From: Schlegelella_A sp965246805
Lineage (GTDB): Bacteria; Pseudomonadota; Gammaproteobacteria; Burkholderiales; Burkholderiaceae_C
Length of the DNA stretch: 64,000 nt
Assembly (NCBI GenBank): GCA_965246805.1
Contig: CBDFFO010000009.1
Location: 496,001-560,000 of the forward strand
Direction of reading: 5' to 3'
A program made the position numbers and the translations under genes. The notes beneath the pieces are model-generated. The model was given only the letters and a program-made list of their open reading frames with translations. It did no database searches and was not told where the DNA came from. How positions within the stretch are numbered: the first letter of the stretch is position 1; every line of letters starts with the position of its first letter. Positions 14,117 through 23,942 of the stretch are shown here, in pieces.

Positions 14117-15502
14117 TCAACCTTCGAGGGCGCGTGCTTCCTCGCCCTCCTGCGGCACCCGTTCGAATACTGCCATGCTCTCGACATGTGCCGTGTGCGG
14201 GAACATGTTGACGGCGCCGGCTGCGACGCATCGGTAGCCGGCCTGGTGCACCAGCAGGCCCGCGTCGCGTGCAAGCGTCGCGGGATTGCAGCTGACGTAG
14301 ACGATGCGTGACGGCGGCAGGTAGCCCGGCGCGAGTGACGGTTCGGCATGCAGATCGGCCAACGCCTTCGCTATCGCGAAGGCGCCTTCGCGCGGCGGGT
14401 CGACGAGCCACTTCTCGGCGCGGCCGTGCGCCGCGAGCGTCTGCGGCGTGACCTCGAACAGGTTGCTCGCGGCGAACGCCGCCTTGCCCGCGAGACCGTT
14501 CAACGCGGCGTTGTCACGCGCCCGCGCCACCAGCGTCTCGCTGCCTTCGAGGCCGAGCACTTCGCCTGCCTTCGTCGCGATCGGCAACGTGAAATTGCCG
14601 AGGCCGCAGAACCAGTCGATAACGCGCTCGGTCGGCCGCACGTCGAGCCAGCGTAGCGCGCGGCCGACCAGCACCTGGTTGATCGCGTGGTTCACCTGCG
14701 TGAAGTCGGTTGGACGGAACGGCATCGTGATGCCGAACTCGGGCAGCGCGTACGAGAGCTCCGGCTCCTCGACCTCCGGGCTCAGCCGGTGCACGGTCTC
14801 GGGGCCCTTCGGCTGCAGCCACCACTGCACGCCATGCCCGGTGGCGAACGCACGCAGCCGATCGAGATCGGGCTCGGTCAGCGGCTCCAGGTGACGCAGC
14901 ACGAGTGCGGTCACGGCGTCGCCGATCGCCACTTCGATCTGCGGCAGGCGGTCGCGCTGCGCCATCGTCGACACAAGCTCGCGCAGCGGCAACAGCATCG
15001 CGCTCAGGTGCGCCGGGATCACTTCGCACGTTTCCATGTCGGCGACGAAGCTCGACTTGCGCTCATGAAATCCGATGAGCACCTTGGCCTTGCGCGCCAC
15101 GTAGCGAACCGACAGGCGAGCGCGGTACCGATAGCGCCACGCCGGCCCTTCGATCGGTCGCAGCACGCGCTCCGCCTTCACCTTGCCGAGGTGCCAGAGC
15201 GCGTCTTCGACGGCGCGCTGCTTGGTCGCGACCTGCGCGCTCACGTGCAGGTGCTGCATCTTGCAGCCGCCACAGGTGCCGAAATACACGCAGCGCGGCA
15301 CCACCCGCTGCGGGCTGTCGCGTCGCCGCGCCACCATCGCGGCCTGCTCCCAGTTGTTCTTCTTGCGGTGCACCCGCACCTGCACGGTCTCGCCGGCCAG
15401 CGCGTCTTCGATGAATACCACCTTGCCTTCGCTGTTGTGGGCCACGCCTTGCGCATCGAGGTCGAGCGACTCGACGCGAAGCCACTCGGTGCTGTCGGTC
15501 AT
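14117..15502 (-). CDS. rlmD: 23S rRNA (uracil-1939-C5)-methyltransferase
   Basis: RumA-type enzyme that adds a methyl group to C5 of U1939 in 23S rRNA with SAM. An N-terminal TRAM RNA-binding domain spans about residues 1-60. The 4Fe-4S ligands follow in CVYFGTCGGCKMQHL (Cys71, Cys77, Cys80) with a fourth Cys in ADMETCEVI. The SAM domain has DWFCGLGNFTLPIA, and the catalytic Cys is in VYVSCNPATLARDA near the C-terminus. Length 461 aa is normal for the beta group. The gene converges on the BI-1 gene and is divergent from the glycine riboswitch leader. Confidence 0.95.
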   Translation of the reverse strand: MTDSTEWLRVESLDLDAQGVAHNSEGKVVFIEDALAGETVQVRVHRKKNNWEQAAMVARRRDSPQRVVPRCVYFGTCGGCKMQHLHVSAQVATKQRAVEDALWHLGKVKAERVLRPIEGPAWRYRYRARLSVRYVARKAKVLIGFHERKSSFVADMETCEVIPAHLSAMLLPLRELVSTMAQRDRLPQIEVAIGDAVTALVLRHLEPLTEPDLDRLRAFATGHGVQWWLQPKGPETVHRLSPEVEEPELSYALPEFGITMPFRPTDFTQVNHAINQVLVGRALRWLDVRPTERVIDWFCGLGNFTLPIATKAGEVLGLEGSETLVARARDNAALNGLAGKAAFAASNLFEVTPQTLAAHGRAEKWLVDPPREGAFAIAKALADLHAEPSLAPGYLPPSRIVYVSCNPATLARDAGLLVHQAGYRCVAAGAVNMFPHTAHVESMAVFERVPQEGEEARALEG

Positions 15503-15597
15503 AGGCCTCGATTATCCGGGTCGTCGGTGGGCCGATCGGCCCGCGGGCGACAGGTCGCTCGAAGGGGGGCGCGCGACGAGATCGAAGCGACACCCGC

Positions 15598-15606
15598 TGC
15601 TACACT
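15598..15606 (+). promoter_or_regulatory. Extended -10 promoter of the gcvTHP operon
   Basis: TGCTACACT is an extended -10 (TGn plus TACACT). Transcription from it would start at about 15612-15614, which is exactly where the first glycine aptamer helix begins. The -35 region is poor, as is common with extended -10 promoters. Confidence 0.45.
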
Positions 15607-15611
15607 GCCGC

Positions 15612-15822
15612 GGCCAGGAGAGTGCTTCGCAAGAAGCCGCCGAAGGCGCAGACGCAGCCGCACTTTGGGCCGGGTCGAACGCTCAGGTACCCAGGACTGG
15701 CAAGCGCTTCACGAGAAGCGTTCCTCGCTGGAGAGAGGTCCGCCAACGAGCGGGCCCACCGAAGGGGCAAGCGGTCGTCGTTCGCGGCACCGCCAATCTC
15801 TCAGGTAAAGCGGACAGAGGGG
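15612..15822 (+). promoter_or_regulatory. Tandem glycine riboswitch (gcvT motif, two aptamers)
   Basis: Two glycine aptamers in series precede gcvT. Aptamer I (about 15612-15701) has GGAGAG, the CCGAAGG core and CGCTCAGG, closed by GCCAG pairing with CTGGC. Aptamer II (about 15721-15822) has GGAGAG, CACCGAAGGGGCAAG, TCTCTCAGGTAAA and GGACAGAGG, closed by CCTC pairing with GAGG. The 19-base linker is short, as expected for cooperative glycine sensing. About 86 bases of expression platform follow before gcvT, without an obvious poly-U terminator. Glycine binding is expected to switch the operon on, as for other gcv riboswitches, perhaps by freeing the ribosome site. Confidence 0.95.
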
Positions 15823-15908
15823 GCATTCGTCGTTCGGCACTGCCGGACGGGTCGTCACACGGTCGGCAACGTCGGACGTGTCGTCGCCTGCCCCTGGAGC
15901 TTTCTCCG

Positions 15909-17036
15909 ATGTCCGTCGCCACCCTCGACACCCCGCTGCTGCACACACCGTTGCACGCGCTGCACCTCGCGCTCGGCGCGAAGATGGTGCCGTTCGCAGG
16001 CTACGAGATGCCGGTCTCGTACCCGCGCGGCATCGTCGCCGAGCACCGGCAGTGCCGCGCGAGCGCGGTACTGTTCGACGTCTCGCACATGGGGCAGCTC
16101 AAGTTACTCGGCACCGACGCCGCGGCTGCGATGGAATCGCTGGTGCCGATGGACGTCATCGACCTGCCCGTCGGCAAGCAGCGCTATGCGTTCTTCACGA
16201 ACGATGCCGGCGGCATCGTCGACGACTTGATGATCGCGAAGCGCGCTGGCGACCTCTTCGTCGTCGTCAACGCGTCGTGCAAGGCGGCCGACATCGCGCA
16301 CCTGCGATCCCGCATCGGCTCGCGCTGCACGATCGAACCCATGCCCGATCACGCCTTGCTTGCGCTGCAGGGGCCGAAGGCCGTGACGGCGCTGGCGCGA
16401 CACGACGCCGCGGTGACGCAACTCGCGTTCATGGCTGGTATGCACGTGACGCTCGCCGGCGTTGATTGCTTCGTGACGCGCTCCGGCTACACCGGCGAAG
16501 ACGGCTTCGAGATCTCGGTGCCCGGCGTCGATGCCGATCGGCTCGCAAGAGCGCTGCTCGCCGAACCCGAGGTCGAGCCCGCGGGTCTCGGTGCGCGCGA
16601 CACGCTGCGCCTCGAGGCCGGCCTCTGCCTCTACGGTCACGACATCGACACCGCCACCACGCCGATCGAAGCCGCGCTCACGTGGGCGTTACAGAAAGTG
16701 CGCCGATCCGGCGGGGCGCGAGCCGGCGGCTACCCGGGCGCATCGGTCATCGACGCGCAACTGGCGAACGGCGTGTCGCGCAAGCGCATCGGTCTCGCCG
16801 GCATCGAACGGGTGCCGGTGCGCGAAGGCGCGACCCTCGTCGACGCCGCCGGCGCGTCGATCGGCCGGGTCACCAGCGGCACGCTCGCCCCGACAGTCGA
16901 TGGCGTGATCGCGATGGCGTACGTCGACACCCCCGCGCCGGCAGACGGCGTGGTGTTTGCCGACGTGCGCGGCAAGCGCGTGCCGATGCGCCTCGCGCCG
17001 ATGCCCTTCGCGCCGCACCGCTATTTCCGCGGTTGA
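15909..17036 (+). CDS. gcvT: Glycine cleavage system T protein (aminomethyltransferase)
   Basis: Transfers the aminomethyl carbon from lipoyl-GcvH to tetrahydrofolate, giving 5,10-methylene-THF and ammonia. The product is 375 residues with LHALHLALGAKMVPFAGYEM near the start, the folate-site region VLFDVSHMGQLKL, and the conserved SGYTGEDGFEI followed by GLGARDTLRLEAGLCLYGHD. Start at ATG 15909 is supported by a TGGAG site 11 bases upstream and by the canonical N-terminus; the open frame further upstream is riboswitch RNA. It is the first gene of gcvT-gcvH-gcvP. Confidence 0.98.
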   Translation: MSVATLDTPLLHTPLHALHLALGAKMVPFAGYEMPVSYPRGIVAEHRQCRASAVLFDVSHMGQLKLLGTDAAAAMESLVPMDVIDLPVGKQRYAFFTNDAGGIVDDLMIAKRAGDLFVVVNASCKAADIAHLRSRIGSRCTIEPMPDHALLALQGPKAVTALARHDAAVTQLAFMAGMHVTLAGVDCFVTRSGYTGEDGFEISVPGVDADRLARALLAEPEVEPAGLGARDTLRLEAGLCLYGHDIDTATTPIEAALTWALQKVRRSGGARAGGYPGASVIDAQLANGVSRKRIGLAGIERVPVREGATLVDAAGASIGRVTSGTLAPTVDGVIAMAYVDTPAPADGVVFADVRGKRVPMRLAPMPFAPHRYFRG

Positions 17037-17106
17037 ATGCGCGGCCGACCCGCCCGACCTCAGCGCGACCGCTCCGTTTCTTTAACTGCCACCTCGAAGG
17101 ATTCCC

Positions 17107-17481
17107 ATGACCGTCATGTACACCAGCGACCACGAATGGATCGACGTCACCGACCCGCAGGCGGCGACGGTCGGCATCACGAAACATGCGCAGGACGCGC
17201 TTGGCGACGTGGTGTTCGTCGACCTGCCCGCCATCGGCGCGACCTTCAGCCATGGCGCGGTGGCTGGCGTTGTCGAGTCGGTGAAGGCCGCGGCCGACCT
17301 CTACATGCCGGTGAGCGGCGAGATCGTCGAGGTCAACGAAGCCTTGCGCGCCGACCCGTCGCTCGCCAACTCCGATCCGCATGCGACCGGCTGGTTCTTT
17401 CGCGTCAGGACAACCAACAGCGCCGAGTTCGGCAACCTGCTCGACCAGGCCGCCTACGACGAGCTCGTGAAGAACAGCTGA
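17107..17481 (+). CDS. gcvH: Glycine cleavage system H protein
   Basis: Small lipoyl carrier that shuttles the aminomethyl group between GcvP, GcvT and the L protein. The lipoylated lysine is Lys60 in VVESVKAAADLY, inside the GDVVFVDLP...ESVKA fold common to biotinyl/lipoyl domains. The product is 124 residues, a normal size. An AAGGA site seven bases before ATG 17107 fixes the start. It lies 70 bases after gcvT and 60 before gcvP, in one operon under the glycine riboswitch. Confidence 0.98.
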   Translation: MTVMYTSDHEWIDVTDPQAATVGITKHAQDALGDVVFVDLPAIGATFSHGAVAGVVESVKAAADLYMPVSGEIVEVNEALRADPSLANSDPHATGWFFRVRTTNSAEFGNLLDQAAYDELVKNS

Positions 17482-17541
17482 CCGTTCCGCGTTGCCGAAT
17501 GGCGCTGCTCAACCACACACCGGAAGATCCGAAAGCCCCCC

Positions 17542-20496
<2,955 letters not shown>

Positions 20497-20604
20497 ACGT
20501 CGTGGCGCGTGCCGCCGTCACGGCCACGCGAGGGGCTTGCAAGGGCCGCGCTGGAACGCGTTATGCGTGGGCAGGGCCGCTATCCAGCCACTTCAGGAGC
20601 GCGA

Positions 20605-21021
20605 ATGGAAACGATGGTCAGCGAGTTTTCGCACGTGAAGGACGGCGAGACGCCTTGGCGTACCGATGGCCTGCGCAACTTCTTCCTCTACCGCGATCTC
20701 GGCATCGAGAAGGCGACCGGTGGTCGCGTGATTGCGCAGCTCGTCAAGGCACAGGAAGCGCCCGAGAAAGGCACCGGCTGGCATCGCCACGGGGCCCAGT
20801 TCCACATGGTCTTCATGACCAAGGGCTGGGCCAAGTTCATGTACGAGGACCGGGTGACGCTGTTGGAGGCCGGCGATTGCGTGCACCAGCGTCCCGGGAT
20901 CGTGCACTTCCTCTTCGATTACTCGCCCGACATGGAGTACCTCGAGGTCGTCGGCCCCGCCGATTTCAGCACCCTTCCGATGCCGGCGCCTTGCGAGGTG
21001 CCGGCACCGGCCGTCTGGTGA
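20605..21021 (+). CDS. Single-domain cupin protein
   Basis: A 138-residue protein with one conserved cupin barrel (about residues 40-120). The first cupin motif appears as GWHRHGAQFHMVFM (His60, His62, His67) and the second as GDCVHQRPGIVHFLFDYS (His94, His101), enough to bind a divalent metal. The substrate cannot be told from sequence; relatives include small dioxygenases and isomerases and many of unknown role. Start at ATG 20605 is set by AGGAG six bases upstream. It follows gcvP by 108 bases on the same strand and could be co-transcribed, but a link with glycine metabolism is only positional. Confidence 0.8.
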   Translation: METMVSEFSHVKDGETPWRTDGLRNFFLYRDLGIEKATGGRVIAQLVKAQEAPEKGTGWHRHGAQFHMVFMTKGWAKFMYEDRVTLLEAGDCVHQRPGIVHFLFDYSPDMEYLEVVGPADFSTLPMPAPCEVPAPAVW

Positions 21022-21034
21022 GCCGGCCGACCCG

Positions 21035-21799
21035 TCAGAAGTCCATGTCGAGCTCTTGAATCTCGTCGGGTTCGGCCTTCGCGGCCTTGACCCAGGCCTT
21101 CATCTCGGGCATCGACATGATGGTCTCGCAATATTGCGCGCACGCGTCGTTGAGCTTCACGTCATACGTGAGGAACCGGGTGACGACCGGCGCGTACATC
21201 GCGTCGGCGACGCCGCGTTTCTTGCCGAACAGGAAAGGCCCGCCGTGCGCGGCGAGGCACTCGGTCCAGATGCCGACGATGCGCGCGATGTCGGGGCGGG
21301 CCCCGGCCCACACCTTGTAGTTCGGATGATGGGCCTTGAGGTTCATCGGCAGCGCCGAGCGCAGGTTGGCGAAGCCAGAATTCATCTCGCCGCAGATCGA
21401 ACGGCAATGGGCGCGAACGATCCGGTCTTCGGGGAAAAGGGTAGAACCGGGCACCACCTCATGCAGGTACTGGCCGATCGCGAGCGTGTTCCAGACGGTC
21501 GCGCCGTTGTGGCGGAGGCATGGCACGCGAATCGACGGCGCAAGCAGCAGCAGTTCGCGGCGCGCGTCGTCGTCGTCGGGCGAGACCATCACGTCGTCGC
21601 AGGCCAGACCGGAAAATTGCACGAGCAGCCAGCCGCGCAGCGACCACGACGAGTAGTTGCGGCTGCTGATGGTCAGTGAGGCCGTGGCGGCGGCCTTTTT
21701 CACCGGCGAGCTCGCTGGCGGTGTCTTGGTGCCCGCGCGCTTTGCCGCACTGGTTTTCGACAGCGCGGGGCGTCGAGTGGGCGTGGCCGCGACCGACAT
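21035..21799 (-). CDS. Glutathione S-transferase family protein with basic N-terminal extension
   Basis: The body (about residues 42-254) has the GST thioredoxin-like fold: SLTISSRNYSSWSLRGWLLV gives the first strand and likely active Ser, and RVPCLRHNGATVWNTLAIGQYL the glutathione-binding Pro and Trp-Asn-Thr loop (Ser-Glu in many GSTs). The helical domain includes GPFLFGKKRGVADAMYAPVVTRFLTY. The first 40 residues are rich in Ala, Lys, Arg and Thr, resemble histone H1-like tails and are absent from normal GSTs. ATG 21799 has GGAGAA eight bases upstream, so the extension appears to be translated. Substrate is unknown. It converges on the cupin gene. Confidence 0.85.
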   Translation of the reverse strand: MSVAATPTRRPALSKTSAAKRAGTKTPPASSPVKKAAATASLTISSRNYSSWSLRGWLLVQFSGLACDDVMVSPDDDDARRELLLLAPSIRVPCLRHNGATVWNTLAIGQYLHEVVPGSTLFPEDRIVRAHCRSICGEMNSGFANLRSALPMNLKAHHPNYKVWAGARPDIARIVGIWTECLAAHGGPFLFGKKRGVADAMYAPVVTRFLTYDVKLNDACAQYCETIMSMPEMKAWVKAAKAEPDEIQELDMDF

Positions 21800-21958
21800 G
21801 GCGTGTTCTCCGGTGCAAGTCTTGCGTGGGGATTGCCCCGGGGGTTGCGTGCAAGGCGTGTGCCAATGCACGCTCGAAGCGGTTGCCGACCCCCGCCGGC
21901 ACGCATGCCCGCTCGCGAGGTGTCCGGCCGTTACCGATAACACCGAGTGATGGGACCG

Positions 21959-23185
21959 ATGATGTATCAGGCGTACCAAAACCAGAGCGACCTCATGTGG
22001 CCGTTGCGCGCACTTTCGCACTGGGCGATCCCCTTTTTGGGCGGACCGGCGGCGGCGGCTTTCCCGTCGCTGCTGTCGACGCAGCGCCAAATCTCGGCCG
22101 CATGCCAGTTGCTGGAACTCACCGAAGTGACGCACAAGCGGCCACCGTGGAACATCAAGACCGTGCAAACGGATGCCAAGACGTTCGACGTCGTCGAAGA
22201 GGAGGTGCTGGTCACGCCGTTCGCCACCTTGCGCCGCTTCCGCAAGGTCGGTGTGCCTGACCTCCAACCCAAGGTGCTGGTCGTCGCGCCGATGTCGGGG
22301 CACTTCGCGACGCTGCTGCGCGACACCGTCCGCACGCTGCTCCTCGATCACGACGTGCACGTCACCGACTGGCACAACGTACGTGACGTCCCGCTCGCGG
22401 CGGGACGCTTCGGCCTCGACGAATACACCGAGCACGTGATGCAGTTCGTGCGCGCGCTCGGGCCCGATGCGCATGTGGTGGCGGTTTGCCAGCCCTGCGT
22501 GTCGTCGCTCGCCGCCGTCGCGTTGATGTCGGAAGACAAGGACCCCTGCACGCCCGCGAGCCTCACGCTGATGGCGGGTCCGATCGACTGCCGCGTCAAC
22601 CCGACCGCGGTGAACAAGCTCGCGGTGTCGGAGCCGATCGCATGGTTCGAGAAAAATCTGCTGAGCACGGTGCCGTGGCGCCATGCCGGCGGCGGACGCA
22701 GCGTCTATCCGGGCTTCATCCAGCTGTCGGCCTTCCTCTCCATGAACAAGGAACGCCACACGAGCGCATTCAAATCGTTCTACGAGGACATCGTCGAAGA
22801 CCGGCTCGACAAGGCCGAAGTCACGCGCACGTTCTACGAGGAGTATCTGGCCGTCGCCGACCTCGCGGCCGACTTCTACATCGAGACCGTGAAATCGGTG
22901 TTCCAGGAGTACGCGTTGCCGAAGGGCCGGATGACGTTCCGCGGCCGCAAGGTCGATCCGTCGGCCATCCGCCGCACGGCGCTGCTCACGATCGAAGGCG
23001 AACGCGACGACATCTGCGCCGTCGGCCAGACGCTGGCGGCGCAAGACCTCTGCACGCGGTTGCGGCCCTACATGCGAACGCATTACGTGCAGCCTGGTGT
23101 GGGCCACTACGGCGTGTTCAGCGGAAGGCGCTGGCAGACGCAGATCTATCCCGTGGTTCGGGCGGTGATTGCGCTGTCGAGCTGA
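21959..23185 (+). CDS. phaZ: Intracellular polyhydroxybutyrate depolymerase
   Basis: Degrades stored poly-3-hydroxybutyrate granules inside the cell. The 408-residue protein matches the PhaZ1 type: N-terminus MMYQAYQNQSDLMWPLR, and in place of a lipase box the sequence VVAVCQPCVSSLAAV, where a Cys (177, or possibly 180) replaces the usual Ser nucleophile, as known for the Cupriavidus necator enzyme. The C-terminal VGHYGVFSGRRW carries the likely catalytic His. The start is uncertain: ATG 21959 fits the family, while in-frame GTG 21947 and ATG 21950 would add 3-4 residues. It implies the organism makes PHB. It is followed by a long repeat-rich gap. Confidence 0.9.
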   Translation: MMYQAYQNQSDLMWPLRALSHWAIPFLGGPAAAAFPSLLSTQRQISAACQLLELTEVTHKRPPWNIKTVQTDAKTFDVVEEEVLVTPFATLRRFRKVGVPDLQPKVLVVAPMSGHFATLLRDTVRTLLLDHDVHVTDWHNVRDVPLAAGRFGLDEYTEHVMQFVRALGPDAHVVAVCQPCVSSLAAVALMSEDKDPCTPASLTLMAGPIDCRVNPTAVNKLAVSEPIAWFEKNLLSTVPWRHAGGGRSVYPGFIQLSAFLSMNKERHTSAFKSFYEDIVEDRLDKAEVTRTFYEEYLAVADLAADFYIETVKSVFQEYALPKGRMTFRGRKVDPSAIRRTALLTIEGERDDICAVGQTLAAQDLCTRLRPYMRTHYVQPGVGHYGVFSGRRWQTQIYPVVRAVIALSS

Positions 23186-23237
23186 TTTCGGCTGTTGTTC
23201 GGTCTTGTGGTTTGCCGTGTCGCGCGGTGCGTCGAGC

Positions 23238-23440
23238 GGCTCAGCCGCGGGCGAGTGACTGTCGGCGCGTAGCTGCCGCGGTCATCGCGTTCGCGATGAC
23301 TGCCCTCCGGTGATCGGGTTTTGGGGGCGAGCGCAGAACTCGCCCTCGTAGGTGGAGCAGAGCGCTTCCGATGGTTACGGGCTCGGGGCTCAGACAACTG
23401 CGCTCGTCGTGCTCCACGTCGCGGGGTCCCCCAAAACCCG
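23238..23440 (+). repeat. Left arm of a ~200-bp inverted repeat, containing a 126-bp element with 13-bp TIRs
   Basis: Positions 23315-23440 form an element bounded by perfect 13-base terminal inverted repeats, CGGGTTTTGGGGG (23315-23327) and CCCCCAAAACCCG (23428-23440). Its inside is near-identical to the reverse complement of 23713-23838. The similarity goes on outward with gaps to 23238 (GGCTCAGCCG), taking in a GGTCATCGCG...CGCGATGAC palindrome at 23280-23300. No transposase is nearby, so this resembles a REP-like or MITE-like non-autonomous element. Confidence 0.85.
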
Positions 23441-23516
23441 AACACCGGAGGCGCTTGCAGATGCGCGCCGACAGCCACTCGCCCGCGGCTTCGCTGAAGC
23501 GCAGTGCTCCGCCAGG

Positions 23517-23613
23517 TCCCCTCTCCCGCTGGCGGGAGAGGGTCAGGGTGAGGGTGCTCGCGTGAGGACAAGACCCTCACCCCAGCCCTCTCCCGCGAGC
23601 GGGAGAGGGGGCA
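23517..23613. repeat. Central palindromic repeat (paired CCCTCTCCCGC hairpins)
   Basis: Two short hairpins, CCCTCTCCCGC...GCGGGAGAGGG at 23518-23541 and again at 23586-23609, flank a middle part that is itself self-complementary (CAGGGTGAGGGT pairing with ACCCTCACCCCAG). The whole can fold as one long stem or as two hairpins. From memory, very similar sequences recur between genes in many Burkholderiales and other proteobacteria. A degenerate copy is at 33681-33711. Confidence 0.85.
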
Positions 23614-23712
23614 GGATGCGACGGTGCGCAAGCCAGTATTCGGCCCCCACCGCGCCCCAGCAAAGGCGCAGCCGGCCGGCGGGCGCGGCGTATCGGAGGC
23701 GCCGGAGCTGCT

Positions 23713-23910
23713 CGGGTTTTGGGGGACCCCGAAACGTGGAGCACGACGAGCGCAGCTGTCTGAGCCCCGAGCCCGTAGAGACTCGAAGCGCTCAGCCAGC
23801 CCTACGAGGGCGAGTTCTGCGCTCGCCCCCAAAACCCGGGCAGCTCCGGGGAGTCATCGCGGCACGCGATGACCGCCGAGGCTACGCCGCGCCCGCCGGC
23901 CGGCTGAGCC
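23713..23910 (-). repeat. Right arm of the ~200-bp inverted repeat, containing the second 126-bp element
   Basis: The core at 23713-23838 has the same length (126 bases) and the same perfect 13-base ends as the left element, in opposite orientation (CGGGTTTTGGGGG at 23713-23725, CCCCCAAAACCCG at 23826-23838). One internal run of more than 35 bases matches the left copy exactly; differences cluster at about 23777-23801. Outer similarity continues to 23910 (CGGCTGAGCC), 33 bases before the stop codon of the RND gene. Confidence 0.85.
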
Positions 23911-23942
23911 TTTGCCGCTCCGCGGCCGCGCACCAACTAACT

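Larger units (their letters stand above)
23186..23942. other. Repeat-filled intergenic interval between convergent genes
   Basis: This 757-base gap separates the stop codons of phaZ and the RND pump gene. I see no believable gene: frames that stay open here translate repeat sequence and run through palindromes in both directions. It holds two 126-bp inverted elements, their shared flanks, and a central palindromic repeat, each annotated separately. Confidence 0.8.

Noticed and set aside
15183..15908. In-frame upstream extension of gcvT
   Set aside because: The segment is the reverse of rlmD followed by the glycine riboswitch; the family N-terminus starts at ATG 15909 with a ribosome site.
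21800..23107. Long N-terminal extension of the GST-like gene across phaZ
   Set aside because: It is antisense to phaZ; the GGAGAA site before ATG 21799 marks the real start.
23352..23872. Open frames through the repeat interval that look protein-like (GFWGTPKRGARRAQL)
   Set aside because: They are translations of the 126-bp inverted elements, appear in both arms in opposite directions, lack ribosome sites, and end inside flanking sequence. They are repeat sequence and not genes.
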